From: Chitinophagales bacterium
GTDB taxonomy: Bacteria > Bacteroidota > Bacteroidia > Chitinophagales > Chitinophagaceae
Length of the DNA: 47,028 nt
Direction: 5' to 3'
Assembly (NCBI GenBank): GCA_015655125.1
Contig: JAATFP010000111.1
Coordinates: 1 to 47,028 of the forward strand
Both the position numbers and the translations under genes were made by a program. The notes beneath the pieces are model-generated. The model ran no database searches, was not told the origin of the DNA, and was given only the letters and a program-made list of their open reading frames with translations. This document shows, piece by piece, positions 8,515 through 16,919 of the stretch (its first letter is position 1; the number at the start of each line of letters is the position of its first letter).

Positions 8515-8604
8515 GATCTGTGATCTTTTTCAAATTTTTAATCTTTACCCCACCCGTAACAGTAATATAATTCTGTGAAGATTATACATTACAGATTACA
8601 GATC
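8515..8604. repeat. Weak inverted repeat between M28 and VIT1 genes
   Basis: gatctgtgatct at 8515-8526 and agattacagatc at 8593-8604 are reverse complements with one mismatch, separated by 66 bases. It resembles the arm-and-core elements elsewhere in the window but is short. Confidence 0.35.
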
Positions 8605-8640
8605 ATACATTACTTATCTTTACGCAATTAAACAAAAAGC

Positions 8641-9342
8641 ATGTCCGAATCGGTATTACACAAGGAAACACATTTACGCAGTTCTGATATGTTGCGGGAT
8701 GTGGTGATTGGAATGAGTGACGGCCTCACCGTTCCTTTCGCGCTGGCGGCGGGTTTGAGCGGTGCAGTGGTGAGCAGTAACATCATCGTCATTGCCGGTA
8801 TTGCTGAAATTGTGGCCGGCAGCATCGCAATGGGACTTGGCGGATACCTGTCGGGGAAAACGGAGCAGGATCATTACCACAGTGAGGTGAAACGCGAGGA
8901 ATATGAAGTGGAACATATGCGCGCAGAAGAGATCTCCGAAACAAAAGAATTTTTCGCCAACATAGGCCTGAGCGAGCAGGTGCAGGAACAGGCCACGCAT
9001 GAAATTGCGCAGGACAAAAAACGGTGGGTCGATTTTATGATGAAATACGAGCTCGGACTTGAACAACCTGATCCGAAACGCGCGGCAAAAAGTGCGCTCA
9101 ACATCGGCATTTCCTATATCGTTGGCGGCATCATCCCGCTTTCTCCTTATTTTTTTATTTCAAATACGTCAGAGGCGCTCAAATGTTCCGCCGTGGCCAC
9201 ACTGATCTGCCTGTTCGTTTTTGGCTGGTTCAAGAGCCGCATTACCGGCGTAAATGCCTGGTGGGGCGCTATTCGCGTAACGCTTATTGGCGCATTGGCG
9301 GCCGGTGCCGCATTTGGCGTAGCGAAGTTGTTCGGGCATTAA
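8641..9342 (+). CDS. VIT1/CCC1-family iron/manganese transporter
   Basis: 233 residues. Two N-terminal membrane helices (about 20-75), with DVVIGMSDGLTVPFALAAGL as the family signature, lead into a charged cytoplasmic helical region (about 76-145). That region is rich in Glu and His (HYHSEVKREEYEVEH, then RAEEISETKEF) and corresponds to the metal-binding loop of plant VIT1. Three membrane helices follow (about 148-230). The family moves Fe2+ or Mn2+ out of the cytoplasm in exchange for protons. It stands alone between an M28 peptidase and a convergent methyltransferase. The metal cannot be fixed from sequence. Confidence 0.9.
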   Translation: MSESVLHKETHLRSSDMLRDVVIGMSDGLTVPFALAAGLSGAVVSSNIIVIAGIAEIVAGSIAMGLGGYLSGKTEQDHYHSEVKREEYEVEHMRAEEISETKEFFANIGLSEQVQEQATHEIAQDKKRWVDFMMKYELGLEQPDPKRAAKSALNIGISYIVGGIIPLSPYFFISNTSEALKCSAVATLICLFVFGWFKSRITGVNAWWGAIRVTLIGALAAGAAFGVAKLFGH

Positions 9343-9437
9343 TCAAAAAAGTTTACGACCGCTTCCTCTCCAGACTGTTAGCTTCGCAGCTAAATTCCAA
9401 GACTGCGTACATTTGTTTTTTTCGTATACCTACATTA

Positions 9438-10016
9438 TTATTTTTTCACCAATTCAATGAACAACTCGTTCCCTTCACGCGGGGATATGGAATTATAACA
9501 AAGCTCCATTTTCTTTATATGGAAATAAGATGAAAACAATTCCCGGTATTCCATCTCGGTTCCCCCAAAAGGCGGCCCGCCTTCAAATTCTTTGTTGAAT
9601 ATCACGCCACTCAATTTACCACCGGCAACCAGCACAGACGACATCTTTTCTGCATATTCTTTCCTCAACGAAGGTTCAAGCGCTGACAAAAATGTTTGCT
9701 CCAGCACCAGGTCAAATTGTTGCTCCAAAGAAAAGAAATCGTCGCATATAACGGTAAGTTGTTTACCAATGAAAGGAGCCAGTTTTTTCCGGATGTTTTC
9801 AACCGGTACAGGAGAAATATCGATCAATGTTATAGACGAAAAACCCTGCTGCAACAGGTATTCTGCTTCATACGCATTTCCACAACCGGGAATTAAAATG
9901 CGGGCATCTTTTATTTTAAAGGTATCGATGTATTCTTTTAAAGGCGCAGAGATACCGCCAATATCCCAGGCTGCCGTGTTGTCGAGATAGCGATTGGTCC
10001 AGTAGGATTCATTCAT
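9438..10016 (-). CDS. TPMT-family class I SAM-dependent methyltransferase
   Basis: 192 residues. It has the layout of the thiopurine methyltransferase family: an N-terminal WTNRYLDNTAAWDIGG segment, SAM motif I as ILIPGCGNAYEAEYL (about 40-54), an acidic motif II (LIDISP) and QTFLSALEPSLRKEYA. Bacterial members methylate thiol, selenide or halide compounds; the substrate here is unknown. It is convergent with the VIT1 gene and starts 90 bases after the CDF transporter stop on the same strand, so the two may be co-transcribed. Confidence 0.82.
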   Translation of the reverse strand: MNESYWTNRYLDNTAAWDIGGISAPLKEYIDTFKIKDARILIPGCGNAYEAEYLLQQGFSSITLIDISPVPVENIRKKLAPFIGKQLTVICDDFFSLEQQFDLVLEQTFLSALEPSLRKEYAEKMSSVLVAGGKLSGVIFNKEFEGGPPFGGTEMEYRELFSSYFHIKKMELCYNSISPREGNELFIELVKK

Positions 10017-10106
10017 GAGTTTAGAGTTTATGGTTTAGATCGGGACCGGGGTTTAACATTACGCTCAACATTTCGCCTAAAATAAACCCTCTACACGCTG
10101 CCTGAA

Positions 10107-11096
10107 CTAACTTTCCAGGTGATGTTTACGATTCACGCGTATGTTTTCTACGGTCCACTCTACCGTTCTTTGGTATGGATGTTTTCTTACGGGACAATCT
10201 CCTTTATGGCAAATGGCACAGCTGAACTCCAGGCAACCATCCGAATGTACAAATAATTCTACTGCTTCGCCATAATCCTTTTTTACAAGCGCCGACAGTT
10301 CATCGATCTCGTGATGCGCTTCATGTACATTAAAATACCACGGAACGGTAAGGTGGCAATCAAGATGAAGAATCGCGCCATATTTGATGATACGCACGTT
10401 GTGCAAATCGATCCAGTTGATACGACGCTGCTTATTCAAAGTATCCACAAGATTTTTTAACAACAGATCATCGGCTTCATCCATAATACCTGCAATGGAA
10501 GTGCGGATGATTTTTACACCGGTAAATATAATGATGAAAGCGAAAAGCATCGCCACCGCACTGTCTACCCAGCTTATCCTTGTGAAATAAAGGAGGATCA
10601 ATCCGATAATAATACCGCCCGTAGTATAAGTGTCGGTCTTCAGGTGTTTGCCACTCGATATCAGCGCCAATGAATTATTTTTCTTTCCTATCCGTTCGCA
10701 GATCACCCCGGCTACATAATTGATAATGGCCGTTCCGGCTACAAGGAGTATCCCGAAATCGAGCTTTTTTACATCGTGCGCAACGAATAAATTTAGCCCG
10801 GCTTCATAAACGATAAAGACGCCGGCAAGCGCAATGCAGGTTCCTTCCACCGCTGCTGAAATAAATTCTACTTTGCCATGCCCGTATGGATGATCCGCAT
10901 CGCGGGGTTTTGCAGAAACATATAAACTGTAAAGACCTACCAGTCCCGCCACCACGTTCACGATACTTTCAAGTGCATCGGTGAGTATAGCAACCGAGTT
11001 CGTAAGATACCACGCGGTAATTTTTACGAGAAACAATGCGACAGATATTACCGCTATTATTTTTTGAACCTTAAGATTTTGTTGCGCCGTTTGCAA
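10107..11096 (-). CDS. Cation diffusion facilitator (CDF) metal exporter
   Basis: 329 residues. Six membrane helices occupy about residues 10-205. Metal-site carboxylates are visible in helix 2 (AILTDALESIVN) and helix 5 (GKHLKTDTYT), with the loop DADHPYGHGKVEF. The cytoplasmic domain (about 210-295) has the usual histidines (LHLDCHLTVPW, HEAHHEIDEL). CDF proteins export Zn2+, Fe2+, Mn2+ or Cd2+ against protons. A feature worth noting is a C-terminal tail after residue 295 with four cysteines (CLEFSCAICHKGDCPVRKHP) that could bind metal. Confidence 0.9.
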   Translation of the reverse strand: MQTAQQNLKVQKIIAVISVALFLVKITAWYLTNSVAILTDALESIVNVVAGLVGLYSLYVSAKPRDADHPYGHGKVEFISAAVEGTCIALAGVFIVYEAGLNLFVAHDVKKLDFGILLVAGTAIINYVAGVICERIGKKNNSLALISSGKHLKTDTYTTGGIIIGLILLYFTRISWVDSAVAMLFAFIIIFTGVKIIRTSIAGIMDEADDLLLKNLVDTLNKQRRINWIDLHNVRIIKYGAILHLDCHLTVPWYFNVHEAHHEIDELSALVKKDYGEAVELFVHSDGCLEFSCAICHKGDCPVRKHPYQRTVEWTVENIRVNRKHHLES

Positions 11097-11128
11097 AATG
11101 AAAAGTTGAGGGGCAAAGCTACTTAATC

Positions 11129-11241
11129 AATTAATAATTAATAACGAATAATTATCCAACAAAAGAATAACTATGCAGACCATATTAGAATGCTCCGGCC
11201 GCTCTCAGACATTATTAATTATTCATTATTAATTATTAATT
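11129..11241. repeat. AT-rich palindromic element, 26-bp arms
   Basis: The 26-base arm at 11129-11154 and the arm at 11216-11241 are reverse complements with a single mismatch, around a core of about 61 bases. The element lies between the divergent CDF exporter and acyl-CoA dehydrogenase genes. Confidence 0.75.
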
Positions 11242-11245
11242 ATGC

Positions 11246-11253
11246 TACTTTTG
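11246..11253 (+). promoter_or_regulatory. Candidate -7 box for the acyl-CoA dehydrogenase gene
   Basis: TACTTTTG at 11246-11253 matches TAnnTTTG exactly and is 17 bases before the ATG at 11271. No TTTG is visible at the expected -33 position, which is occupied by the palindrome arm. Confidence 0.42.
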
Positions 11254-11270
11254 CCCAAAATAACTACCAT

Positions 11271-12425
11271 ATGGATTTTCAATTATCTGAAGAGCAGCTA
11301 ATGATTCAACAGGCTGCACGTGATTTTGCTGTAAATGAATGTCTTCCCGGCGTTATCGAACGCGACGAACTCCAGAAATTTCCGAAAGAACAAATAGAAA
11401 AACTGGCAGATCTCGGCTTTATGGGTATGATGGTAAAACCCGAATATGGTGGTGCCGGACTTGACACCATTAGTTATGTACTGGCCATGGAAGAAATCAG
11501 TAAAGTGGATGCAAGCGTGAGCGTTTGCGTGAGCGTAAATAATAGCCTTGTTTGTTATGGCCTGCAGGAATTCGGTACGGAAGAACAAAAACAAAAATAC
11601 CTCGTGCCGCTGGCACAGGGCAAAAAAGACGGCGAGCTGCATATCGGCGCTTTCCTGCTAAGCGAGCCTGAAGCCGGTAGCGACGCCACTTCTCAACGCA
11701 CAACAGCCGAAGACAAGGGCGATCATTATTTATTAAACGGCACGAAGAACTGGATCACAAACGGCAACAGCGCCAGCACCTATCTCGTCATTGCTCAAAC
11801 AGATGTAAGCAAGGGAAGCCGTGGCATCAATGCCTTCATCGTAGAAAAAAGCTGGCCTGGTGTAACCGTGGGTGCAAAAGAAAATAAATTGGGCATCCGC
11901 GGAAGCGATACCCATACGATTATGTTTACCGACGTTAAAGTTCCGAAGGAAAACAGGATCGGCGAAGACGGATTCGGGTTTAAGTTTGCCATGAAAACCC
12001 TGGCCGGCGGACGTATTGGTATCGCATCGCAGGCCCTGGGTATTGCGAGCGGGGCGTATGAACTGGCGGTCAAATACAGCAAACAGAGAAAGGCTTTCGG
12101 AACCGAGATCATGAATCACCAGATCATCCAGTTCAAACTGGCGGATATGGCCACCAAAATAGAATGCGCAAGGTTACTTTGCCTGAAAGCGGCCTGGGAA
12201 AAAGATCAGCAGCTCGATTATACATTGAGCGGTTCGATGGCAAAAGTTTTTGCAAGCGAAACTGCTATGTGGACTGCAACGGAAGCCGTGCAGATACACG
12301 GTGGATATGGCTTCGTGAAAGAATATCATGTAGAGCGTATGATGCGCGACGCAAAGATCACGCAGATATATGAAGGCACCAGCGAAGTACAAAGGATCGT
12401 GATCAGCAGATCGATCCTGAAATAG
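11271..12425 (+). CDS. Acyl-CoA dehydrogenase (short-chain/butyryl type)
   Basis: 384 residues from the ATG at 11271. An earlier in-frame start at 11190 would add 27 residues translated from the repeat and promoter, so it is rejected. The enzyme oxidises acyl-CoA to trans-2-enoyl-CoA using FAD and passes electrons to ETF. Motifs include PEYGGAGLD, LLSEPEAGSDATS, KNWITNG, the family signature QIHGGYGFVKEYHVERMMRD, and the catalytic base Glu368 in QIYEGTSEVQR. Length and motifs fit the short-chain group; the exact chain length is inferred. The electron acceptor could be the EtfBA pair at the start of the window. Confidence 0.92.
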   Translation: MDFQLSEEQLMIQQAARDFAVNECLPGVIERDELQKFPKEQIEKLADLGFMGMMVKPEYGGAGLDTISYVLAMEEISKVDASVSVCVSVNNSLVCYGLQEFGTEEQKQKYLVPLAQGKKDGELHIGAFLLSEPEAGSDATSQRTTAEDKGDHYLLNGTKNWITNGNSASTYLVIAQTDVSKGSRGINAFIVEKSWPGVTVGAKENKLGIRGSDTHTIMFTDVKVPKENRIGEDGFGFKFAMKTLAGGRIGIASQALGIASGAYELAVKYSKQRKAFGTEIMNHQIIQFKLADMATKIECARLLCLKAAWEKDQQLDYTLSGSMAKVFASETAMWTATEAVQIHGGYGFVKEYHVERMMRDAKITQIYEGTSEVQRIVISRSILK

Positions 12426-12450
12426 ATCAGTAAAAAATCTACTTATATTC

Positions 12451-12487
12451 AGATGTGCAGGTGATGATTTCATTTGCACATTTTTTT
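12451..12487 (+). terminator. Intrinsic terminator after the acyl-CoA dehydrogenase
   Basis: Stem atgtgca 12453-12459 with tgcacat 12475-12481, extended by a G-T and an A-T pair, with an inner atga/tcat stem in the loop. It is followed by a seven-T run, 12481-12487. Confidence 0.7.
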
Positions 12488-12544
12488 ATGATGTAAATTG
12501 CAGACGACCAACGACCGGCATACAATAACAACTAATAACCAACA

Positions 12545-13318
12545 ATGAGCCTCATTCAAATCAGGGGTTTAAAAAAGCAATATGGCGGAAAATATGTTCT
12601 GCAGGGAATTAACATGAGCATAGATGCCGGTCAGGTAGTGGGATATATAGGTCCGAACGGTGCAGGCAAAAGTACTACCATCAAGATCATTGCAGGAATT
12701 ACCGATGAGTTTGAAGGGGATGTTTCTGTGTTCGGAATGGATGTGCGCAAAAACGCATTGGATATCAAACAACGCATTGGTTACATTCCCGAACAGGCCG
12801 CTTTGTACGATGTACTCACCCCGATCGAATACCTGCGGTTTATTGGCAAATTGTACGGACTTGCGGACGAAGTGATCGGCACAAAGTCGTGGGAACTGCT
12901 GCGTTTATTTGAACTGGCAGACAAGGCCGGAAACCGCATGAACACTTACAGCAAAGGCATGAAACAAAAAGTGCTGCTCATAAGCGGCATGATGCACAAC
13001 CCGGAGATCATATTCCTCGATGAGCCGTTGAGCGGATTGGATGCGAATGCTGTCATCCTGGTAAAGGAAATTCTTTTTCAACTAAAACAAAGTGGTAAAA
13101 CAATCTTTTATTCCTCTCATATCATGGATGTGGTAGAAAAAATAAGCGACCGCATCGTGATCATTGACAAAGGAACAGTGATCGCCGACGGAAGCTTTGA
13201 GAGCCTCCAAACGCAGGCCCACAAAGGAACACTGGAAAATATATTTACTTCGTTGACCGGCGGCGATCAACAAAACAGCAGCACGGCGAAGGAGTTCATT
13301 GATGTTTTAAAAAATTAA
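12545..13318 (+). CDS. ABC transporter ATP-binding protein
   Basis: 257 residues, a single nucleotide-binding domain. Walker A is GPNGAGKST (36-44), the signature is in YSKGMKQKV, Walker B is EIIFLDEPLSGLD and the switch histidine is in FYSSHIMD. It belongs to the DRA/CcmA-like exporter group (a single ATPase acting with a separate membrane subunit). The likely membrane partner is the 555-residue protein at 13505. A hairpin terminator and a candidate promoter separate the two, so they may not be a strict operon. Substrate unknown. Confidence 0.9.
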   Translation: MSLIQIRGLKKQYGGKYVLQGINMSIDAGQVVGYIGPNGAGKSTTIKIIAGITDEFEGDVSVFGMDVRKNALDIKQRIGYIPEQAALYDVLTPIEYLRFIGKLYGLADEVIGTKSWELLRLFELADKAGNRMNTYSKGMKQKVLLISGMMHNPEIIFLDEPLSGLDANAVILVKEILFQLKQSGKTIFYSSHIMDVVEKISDRIVIIDKGTVIADGSFESLQTQAHKGTLENIFTSLTGGDQQNSSTAKEFIDVLKN

Positions 13319-13324
13319 CTTTAG

Positions 13325-13344
13325 AAATGCCTTTGGCATTTTTT
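13325..13344 (+). terminator. Intrinsic terminator after the ABC ATPase gene
   Basis: aaatgcc 13325-13331 pairs with ggcattt 13335-13341 around a ttt loop, and a T-run continues to 13344. It lies directly after the stop codon. Confidence 0.7.
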
Positions 13345-13399
13345 GGGAAAACGAAGATTTCTATGATGAGTTAAAAGAAATTTTATGACAAAGACAGGC

Positions 13400-13431
13400 T
13401 TTGACGAATGCCGTGGCCTTTTATACTTTTA
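13400..13431 (+). promoter_or_regulatory. Candidate Bacteroidota promoter for the permease gene
   Basis: TTTG at 13400-13403, a 20-base spacer and TACTTTTA at 13424-13431 (one mismatch to TAnnTTTG). The spacing is that of the Bacteroidota housekeeping promoter. It is 73 bases upstream of the ATG at 13505. Confidence 0.42.
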
Positions 13432-13504
13432 ACAATATTTGCATCAAATCATAAAAATCCGTGTTCCGCTTTCTTTTCACCGCAGGTGAAATCAATTGTA
13501 AAAA

Positions 13505-15172
13505 ATGGATAAACTCATACTTAGAATTTTATTACGCTTCATCCGCATCTTCATCAAAAAAGATGTGGACTTCGAGCGGTTAAAAATAATCGCAGAAACC
13601 AAAGTGCTGATGGATCGCCGCCGCACGCCTTCTAATTTCAAACAAAAGCAAAGAAAGGAGATGAAAAACCCTTTGCTTTTTACTTTGATCATGTATTCCT
13701 TTATTGGCCTTTTTGTTGCTGCAATTATTTTAAATGGCATACCGCTACCGGTAAGCATGATCATCGTACATTCCTATCTTCTGTTCATGATGGCGATGAC
13801 ACTGGTAACGGATTTCAGCAGCGTGTTACTGGATACAACAGACAACCAGATCATTCTTCCCAAACCGGTAAATAGCCGGACACTTTTCCTTGCGCGGGTT
13901 GTACACATACTCGTATATCTTTTGCAATTCACCATTGCACTTATGATTTGCCCGGTTGCAGCCACCTTCTTACAATACGGCTTATTAACAGGAACAGTTA
14001 CGCTCATTACGCTGCCGTTTACTGTTGCATTCGCCGTATTCCTCACGTACCTTTTATACGCGCTGATATTGCGTTTTGCCAATGAGCAAAAGATAAAAGA
14101 TATTATCAGTTATTTCCAGATTTTCATGACCGTTTTTTTTGCGGCAGGCTTCCAGATTTTTCCCCGTATGATAGACCTGAAAGCCATTTCTTTCCAATTT
14201 AAACTTCACTGGTACTCCTATTTGCTGGAACCCGTATGGATGAGCGTTACCACGGAAGCTTTTCATGATCTTAACTTTAACAGTGTTCACCTGATCATGA
14301 TCGCATGCGCATTTGTTGTTCCCGTTTTGCTGATATTTTTTATGATCAGGTTTCTCGCGCCGTCGTTTTCCAAAAAACTGGGCGCATTGAATAATAGTTC
14401 CGAAGCGGACAAAGGTTCTTTTACGGCCGTTACAAAACAAAAAAAGGATCTCGCTGAAAGATTTTCATCCATGGCGTGCGGTACGCAGACCGAACGGGTG
14501 GGTTTTGAAAAAACCTGGAAGGTGACCGCTAGAGACAAAAATTTTAAGATTCAATTCTATCCCAGCCTGGCATACCTGCTTGTATTGGTATTTGTATTCG
14601 TTTTTAAAAATCCGCAATCTTTTATAGAAACATGGAACGGGCTTTCGTCTACAAAGTCTTTCCTTGCTTTTGTTTACCTGCCGATCTTTAGTATTTCCGC
14701 GTGCCTCAGCATTGTTCCTTTCAATGACAACTTCACAGCCGCCTGGATCTATCAAAGTGCGCCGATTACCGACCCCGGCCAAGTAATCAGCGGGATGCTG
14801 AAGGCCCTGCTGATCAAATTCTTCATCCCCGTATATGTAATATTTTTCGGATTTGCTTTGTATATATGGGGCGTACCGGTGGCAGACGATTTTATTTTTG
14901 GCTTCTTCAACAACATCCTGATATTTTTGCTGATGGCTAATTTTTCTGACCACTATTTTCCTTTTTCGCAGCAACCCAATATAAAAATGCAGACCGGTAA
15001 ATTTGTTCGCATGATCATTCAGCTGGTTATCGTAGGAATATTGATCGGCGCACATTATGCCGCACTATTTATATCGTGGTTACCGGCGGCACTAATACCA
15101 TTTTCAGCTGCCGGATGCTATTTTCTGCAAAGAAGAATACAGCGCTTACCCTGGTTAAAAATCTCCATCTGA
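13505..15172 (+). CDS. Multi-pass membrane protein, probable ABC exporter permease
   Basis: 555 residues. A basic N-terminal cytoplasmic part (about 1-55) is followed by many hydrophobic helices, for example PLLFTLIMYSFIGLFVAAII, VHSYLLFMMAMTLVTDF, and several clusters up to the end, with a large hydrophilic loop at about 295-345. No catalytic motif is seen. Its position 187 bases after a lone ABC ATPase, its size and its topology suggest the membrane subunit of that transporter, but this is inference. Its TGA overlaps the ATG of the next gene by one base (TGATG), so translation of the YggS gene is probably coupled to it. Confidence 0.68.
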   Translation: MDKLILRILLRFIRIFIKKDVDFERLKIIAETKVLMDRRRTPSNFKQKQRKEMKNPLLFTLIMYSFIGLFVAAIILNGIPLPVSMIIVHSYLLFMMAMTLVTDFSSVLLDTTDNQIILPKPVNSRTLFLARVVHILVYLLQFTIALMICPVAATFLQYGLLTGTVTLITLPFTVAFAVFLTYLLYALILRFANEQKIKDIISYFQIFMTVFFAAGFQIFPRMIDLKAISFQFKLHWYSYLLEPVWMSVTTEAFHDLNFNSVHLIMIACAFVVPVLLIFFMIRFLAPSFSKKLGALNNSSEADKGSFTAVTKQKKDLAERFSSMACGTQTERVGFEKTWKVTARDKNFKIQFYPSLAYLLVLVFVFVFKNPQSFIETWNGLSSTKSFLAFVYLPIFSISACLSIVPFNDNFTAAWIYQSAPITDPGQVISGMLKALLIKFFIPVYVIFFGFALYIWGVPVADDFIFGFFNNILIFLLMANFSDHYFPFSQQPNIKMQTGKFVRMIIQLVIVGILIGAHYAALFISWLPAALIPFSAAGCYFLQRRIQRLPWLKISI

Positions 15173-15837
15173 TGGCCGTAAATATTGAAGCATATCAACA
15201 ACTAAAAAAAGAACTGAATACGAAAAATGTGACACTTGTAGCCGTTTCCAAATTCAAACCTGCGGAAGATATACAAACATTGTATGATCTTGGCCAGCGC
15301 GATTTTGGTGAAAATTTCGTTCAGGAACTTTTATTAAAACAACAACTACTTCCAAAAGATATCCGCTGGCACTTTATCGGGCATCTGCAAAGCAACAAGG
15401 TAAAATACATTGCCCCGTTTATTCACCTCATCCATGGGGTGGACAGTGAAAAACTTCTGAAAGAAATTGACAAACAAGGGGCAAAAAACAACCGAATCAT
15501 ATCTTGCCTGCTACAGGTTTTTATTGCTGATGAAGAAACAAAGTTTGGTTTTGATGAAGCAGAACTGAGTCAGCTTAAAGATATCGCGCAGTTGGAACAT
15601 GTAAGAATCAAAGGTTTTATGGGAATGGCATCGTTCTCCGAAGACAAAGAAAAAGTAAGTACTGAGTTCCGAAGGTTACAAAATATCTTCAGCAAGCCGC
15701 CGTCAAATTTGAATGCTGAACTTTCAACTTTAAGTATGGGCATGAGCGGAGATTACGAATCAGCAATTAAAGAAGGCAGCAACATGGTTCGCATCGGCAG
15801 CCTGTTGTTTGGGCAACGCAACATCAAAACTTCTTAA
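15172..15837 (+). CDS. YggS/PROSC-family pyridoxal phosphate homeostasis protein
   Basis: 221 residues from the ATG at 15172. An in-frame ATG at 15076 would add 32 residues lying inside the permease gene and is rejected. The PLP lysine is Lys27 in LVAVSKFKP. Other conserved segments are DFGENFVQELL, WHFIGHLQSNK, GFMGMAS and LSMGMSGDYESAIKEGSNMV ending in the RIGSLLFG phosphate-binding motif. The family binds PLP without known enzymatic activity and keeps free PLP and amino-acid pools in balance. The start overlaps the permease stop by one base. Confidence 0.92.
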   Translation: MAVNIEAYQQLKKELNTKNVTLVAVSKFKPAEDIQTLYDLGQRDFGENFVQELLLKQQLLPKDIRWHFIGHLQSNKVKYIAPFIHLIHGVDSEKLLKEIDKQGAKNNRIISCLLQVFIADEETKFGFDEAELSQLKDIAQLEHVRIKGFMGMASFSEDKEKVSTEFRRLQNIFSKPPSNLNAELSTLSMGMSGDYESAIKEGSNMVRIGSLLFGQRNIKTS

Positions 15838-15956
15838 CAGGCGAGACCGTTACTCTTTGCCTATCTGTTAAAATTTTCTAAAGCTGCTTCGTTAAGACAC
15901 CCATCACTACTGAACTTTCAGCCGGATTGCTTTATCTTTATCACAATTCCGAGAGT

Positions 15957-16778
15957 ATGACTATTTCAAAAACATTCGAATCAGAAAAAAACCGCAAGGC
16001 GCTCACCTACACTATCATCATTTGTGCTGCACTATTGCTGATGTTTATTTTGATCAGTTGGAAAGTGATGCCACCTACGCAACCTGTCGTTCAGGACCTG
16101 ATCGAAATAAACCTGGGAAATGAAAGTGACGGTCTGGGCGACGTGCAGCCGTTGATCAAAGGCGATCGGTCGCCGATCAATCAGGATGCATCTGATTTAT
16201 CAAAACAAGCGGCTCCGCAGGAAGATGTTGATGAAAAAGTAACGCCTGACGAACATGCTGATGACAATGCTGCGCCGGTTATCAAAACAGAAAAAAAGGT
16301 TGTAAAGACACCGCCTGTCGTTGCTCCGCCAAAGCCGGTGGTTACCCCTGCTCCGAAACCTGCATCGCCAAAAGCTACATACGGCGGCGGTACGGCCAAA
16401 AATGGCGGCAACAATCCTACCGAAGACAACGGCTACAAATACCATGGAAATAATCCAAACGGCGGCGGCGATAACGGAAGTCAGAACGGAAACAAAGACA
16501 GCGACGGCAATACGCCCGGCGGAAAGGTAGGCGGAAACAAGATCCCTCCACCTAGGATTAGTCGCTACTATTCATTTGAGGGAAATCTTCCCAAAGCAAC
16601 CATCTATGCGATGGTTCAGGTATCTAACGGAAAAGGAACGTTGCTTAAACTGGTAAAACCAAGTACCAGCTTTGATTCCAAATACGTGGAGGCAGTTCGT
16701 CAATATCTCCGGAATATGGAATTTGATAAAAACCAGGAAGGAACGACTACCATCCCTTTTAATTTTAATGTAAAGTAA
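15957..16778 (+). CDS. TonB-like protein with Pro- and Gly-rich spacer
   Basis: 273 residues from the ATG at 15957; an upstream in-frame ATG at 15927 would add ten residues and is less likely. One membrane anchor is at about 17-37 (TYTIIICAALLLMFILISW). The periplasmic stretch has acidic and Lys/Pro-rich parts (VVAPPKPVVTPAPKPASPK) and then a Gly/Asn-rich run (about 150-200). The C-terminal 70 residues (ATIYAMVQVSNGKGTLLKLV to TTTIPFNFNVK) resemble the TonB C-terminal fold but are divergent. It could be a TonB, or a related link between ExbBD-type motors and the outer membrane. No motor genes are adjacent. Confidence 0.7.
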   Translation: MTISKTFESEKNRKALTYTIIICAALLLMFILISWKVMPPTQPVVQDLIEINLGNESDGLGDVQPLIKGDRSPINQDASDLSKQAAPQEDVDEKVTPDEHADDNAAPVIKTEKKVVKTPPVVAPPKPVVTPAPKPASPKATYGGGTAKNGGNNPTEDNGYKYHGNNPNGGGDNGSQNGNKDSDGNTPGGKVGGNKIPPPRISRYYSFEGNLPKATIYAMVQVSNGKGTLLKLVKPSTSFDSKYVEAVRQYLRNMEFDKNQEGTTTIPFNFNVK

Positions 16779-16919
16779 TTACAACAATCCCTCTTACATC
16801 CTGCAAAGTTTTTTTGTCTTAACCTGGCAGACGCCGTTCATGTGATAAAAGATTTTATGAATCTATACATTTATGGCCCGTTGCAATATCTTACTCTGAA
16901 CTGATCTCAGGTAACAGAT

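Noticed and set aside
9376..9395. Hairpin ttagct-tcgc-agctaa between the VIT1 and methyltransferase genes
   Set aside because: A 6-bp stem without a T-run in either direction; too weak to call a terminator.
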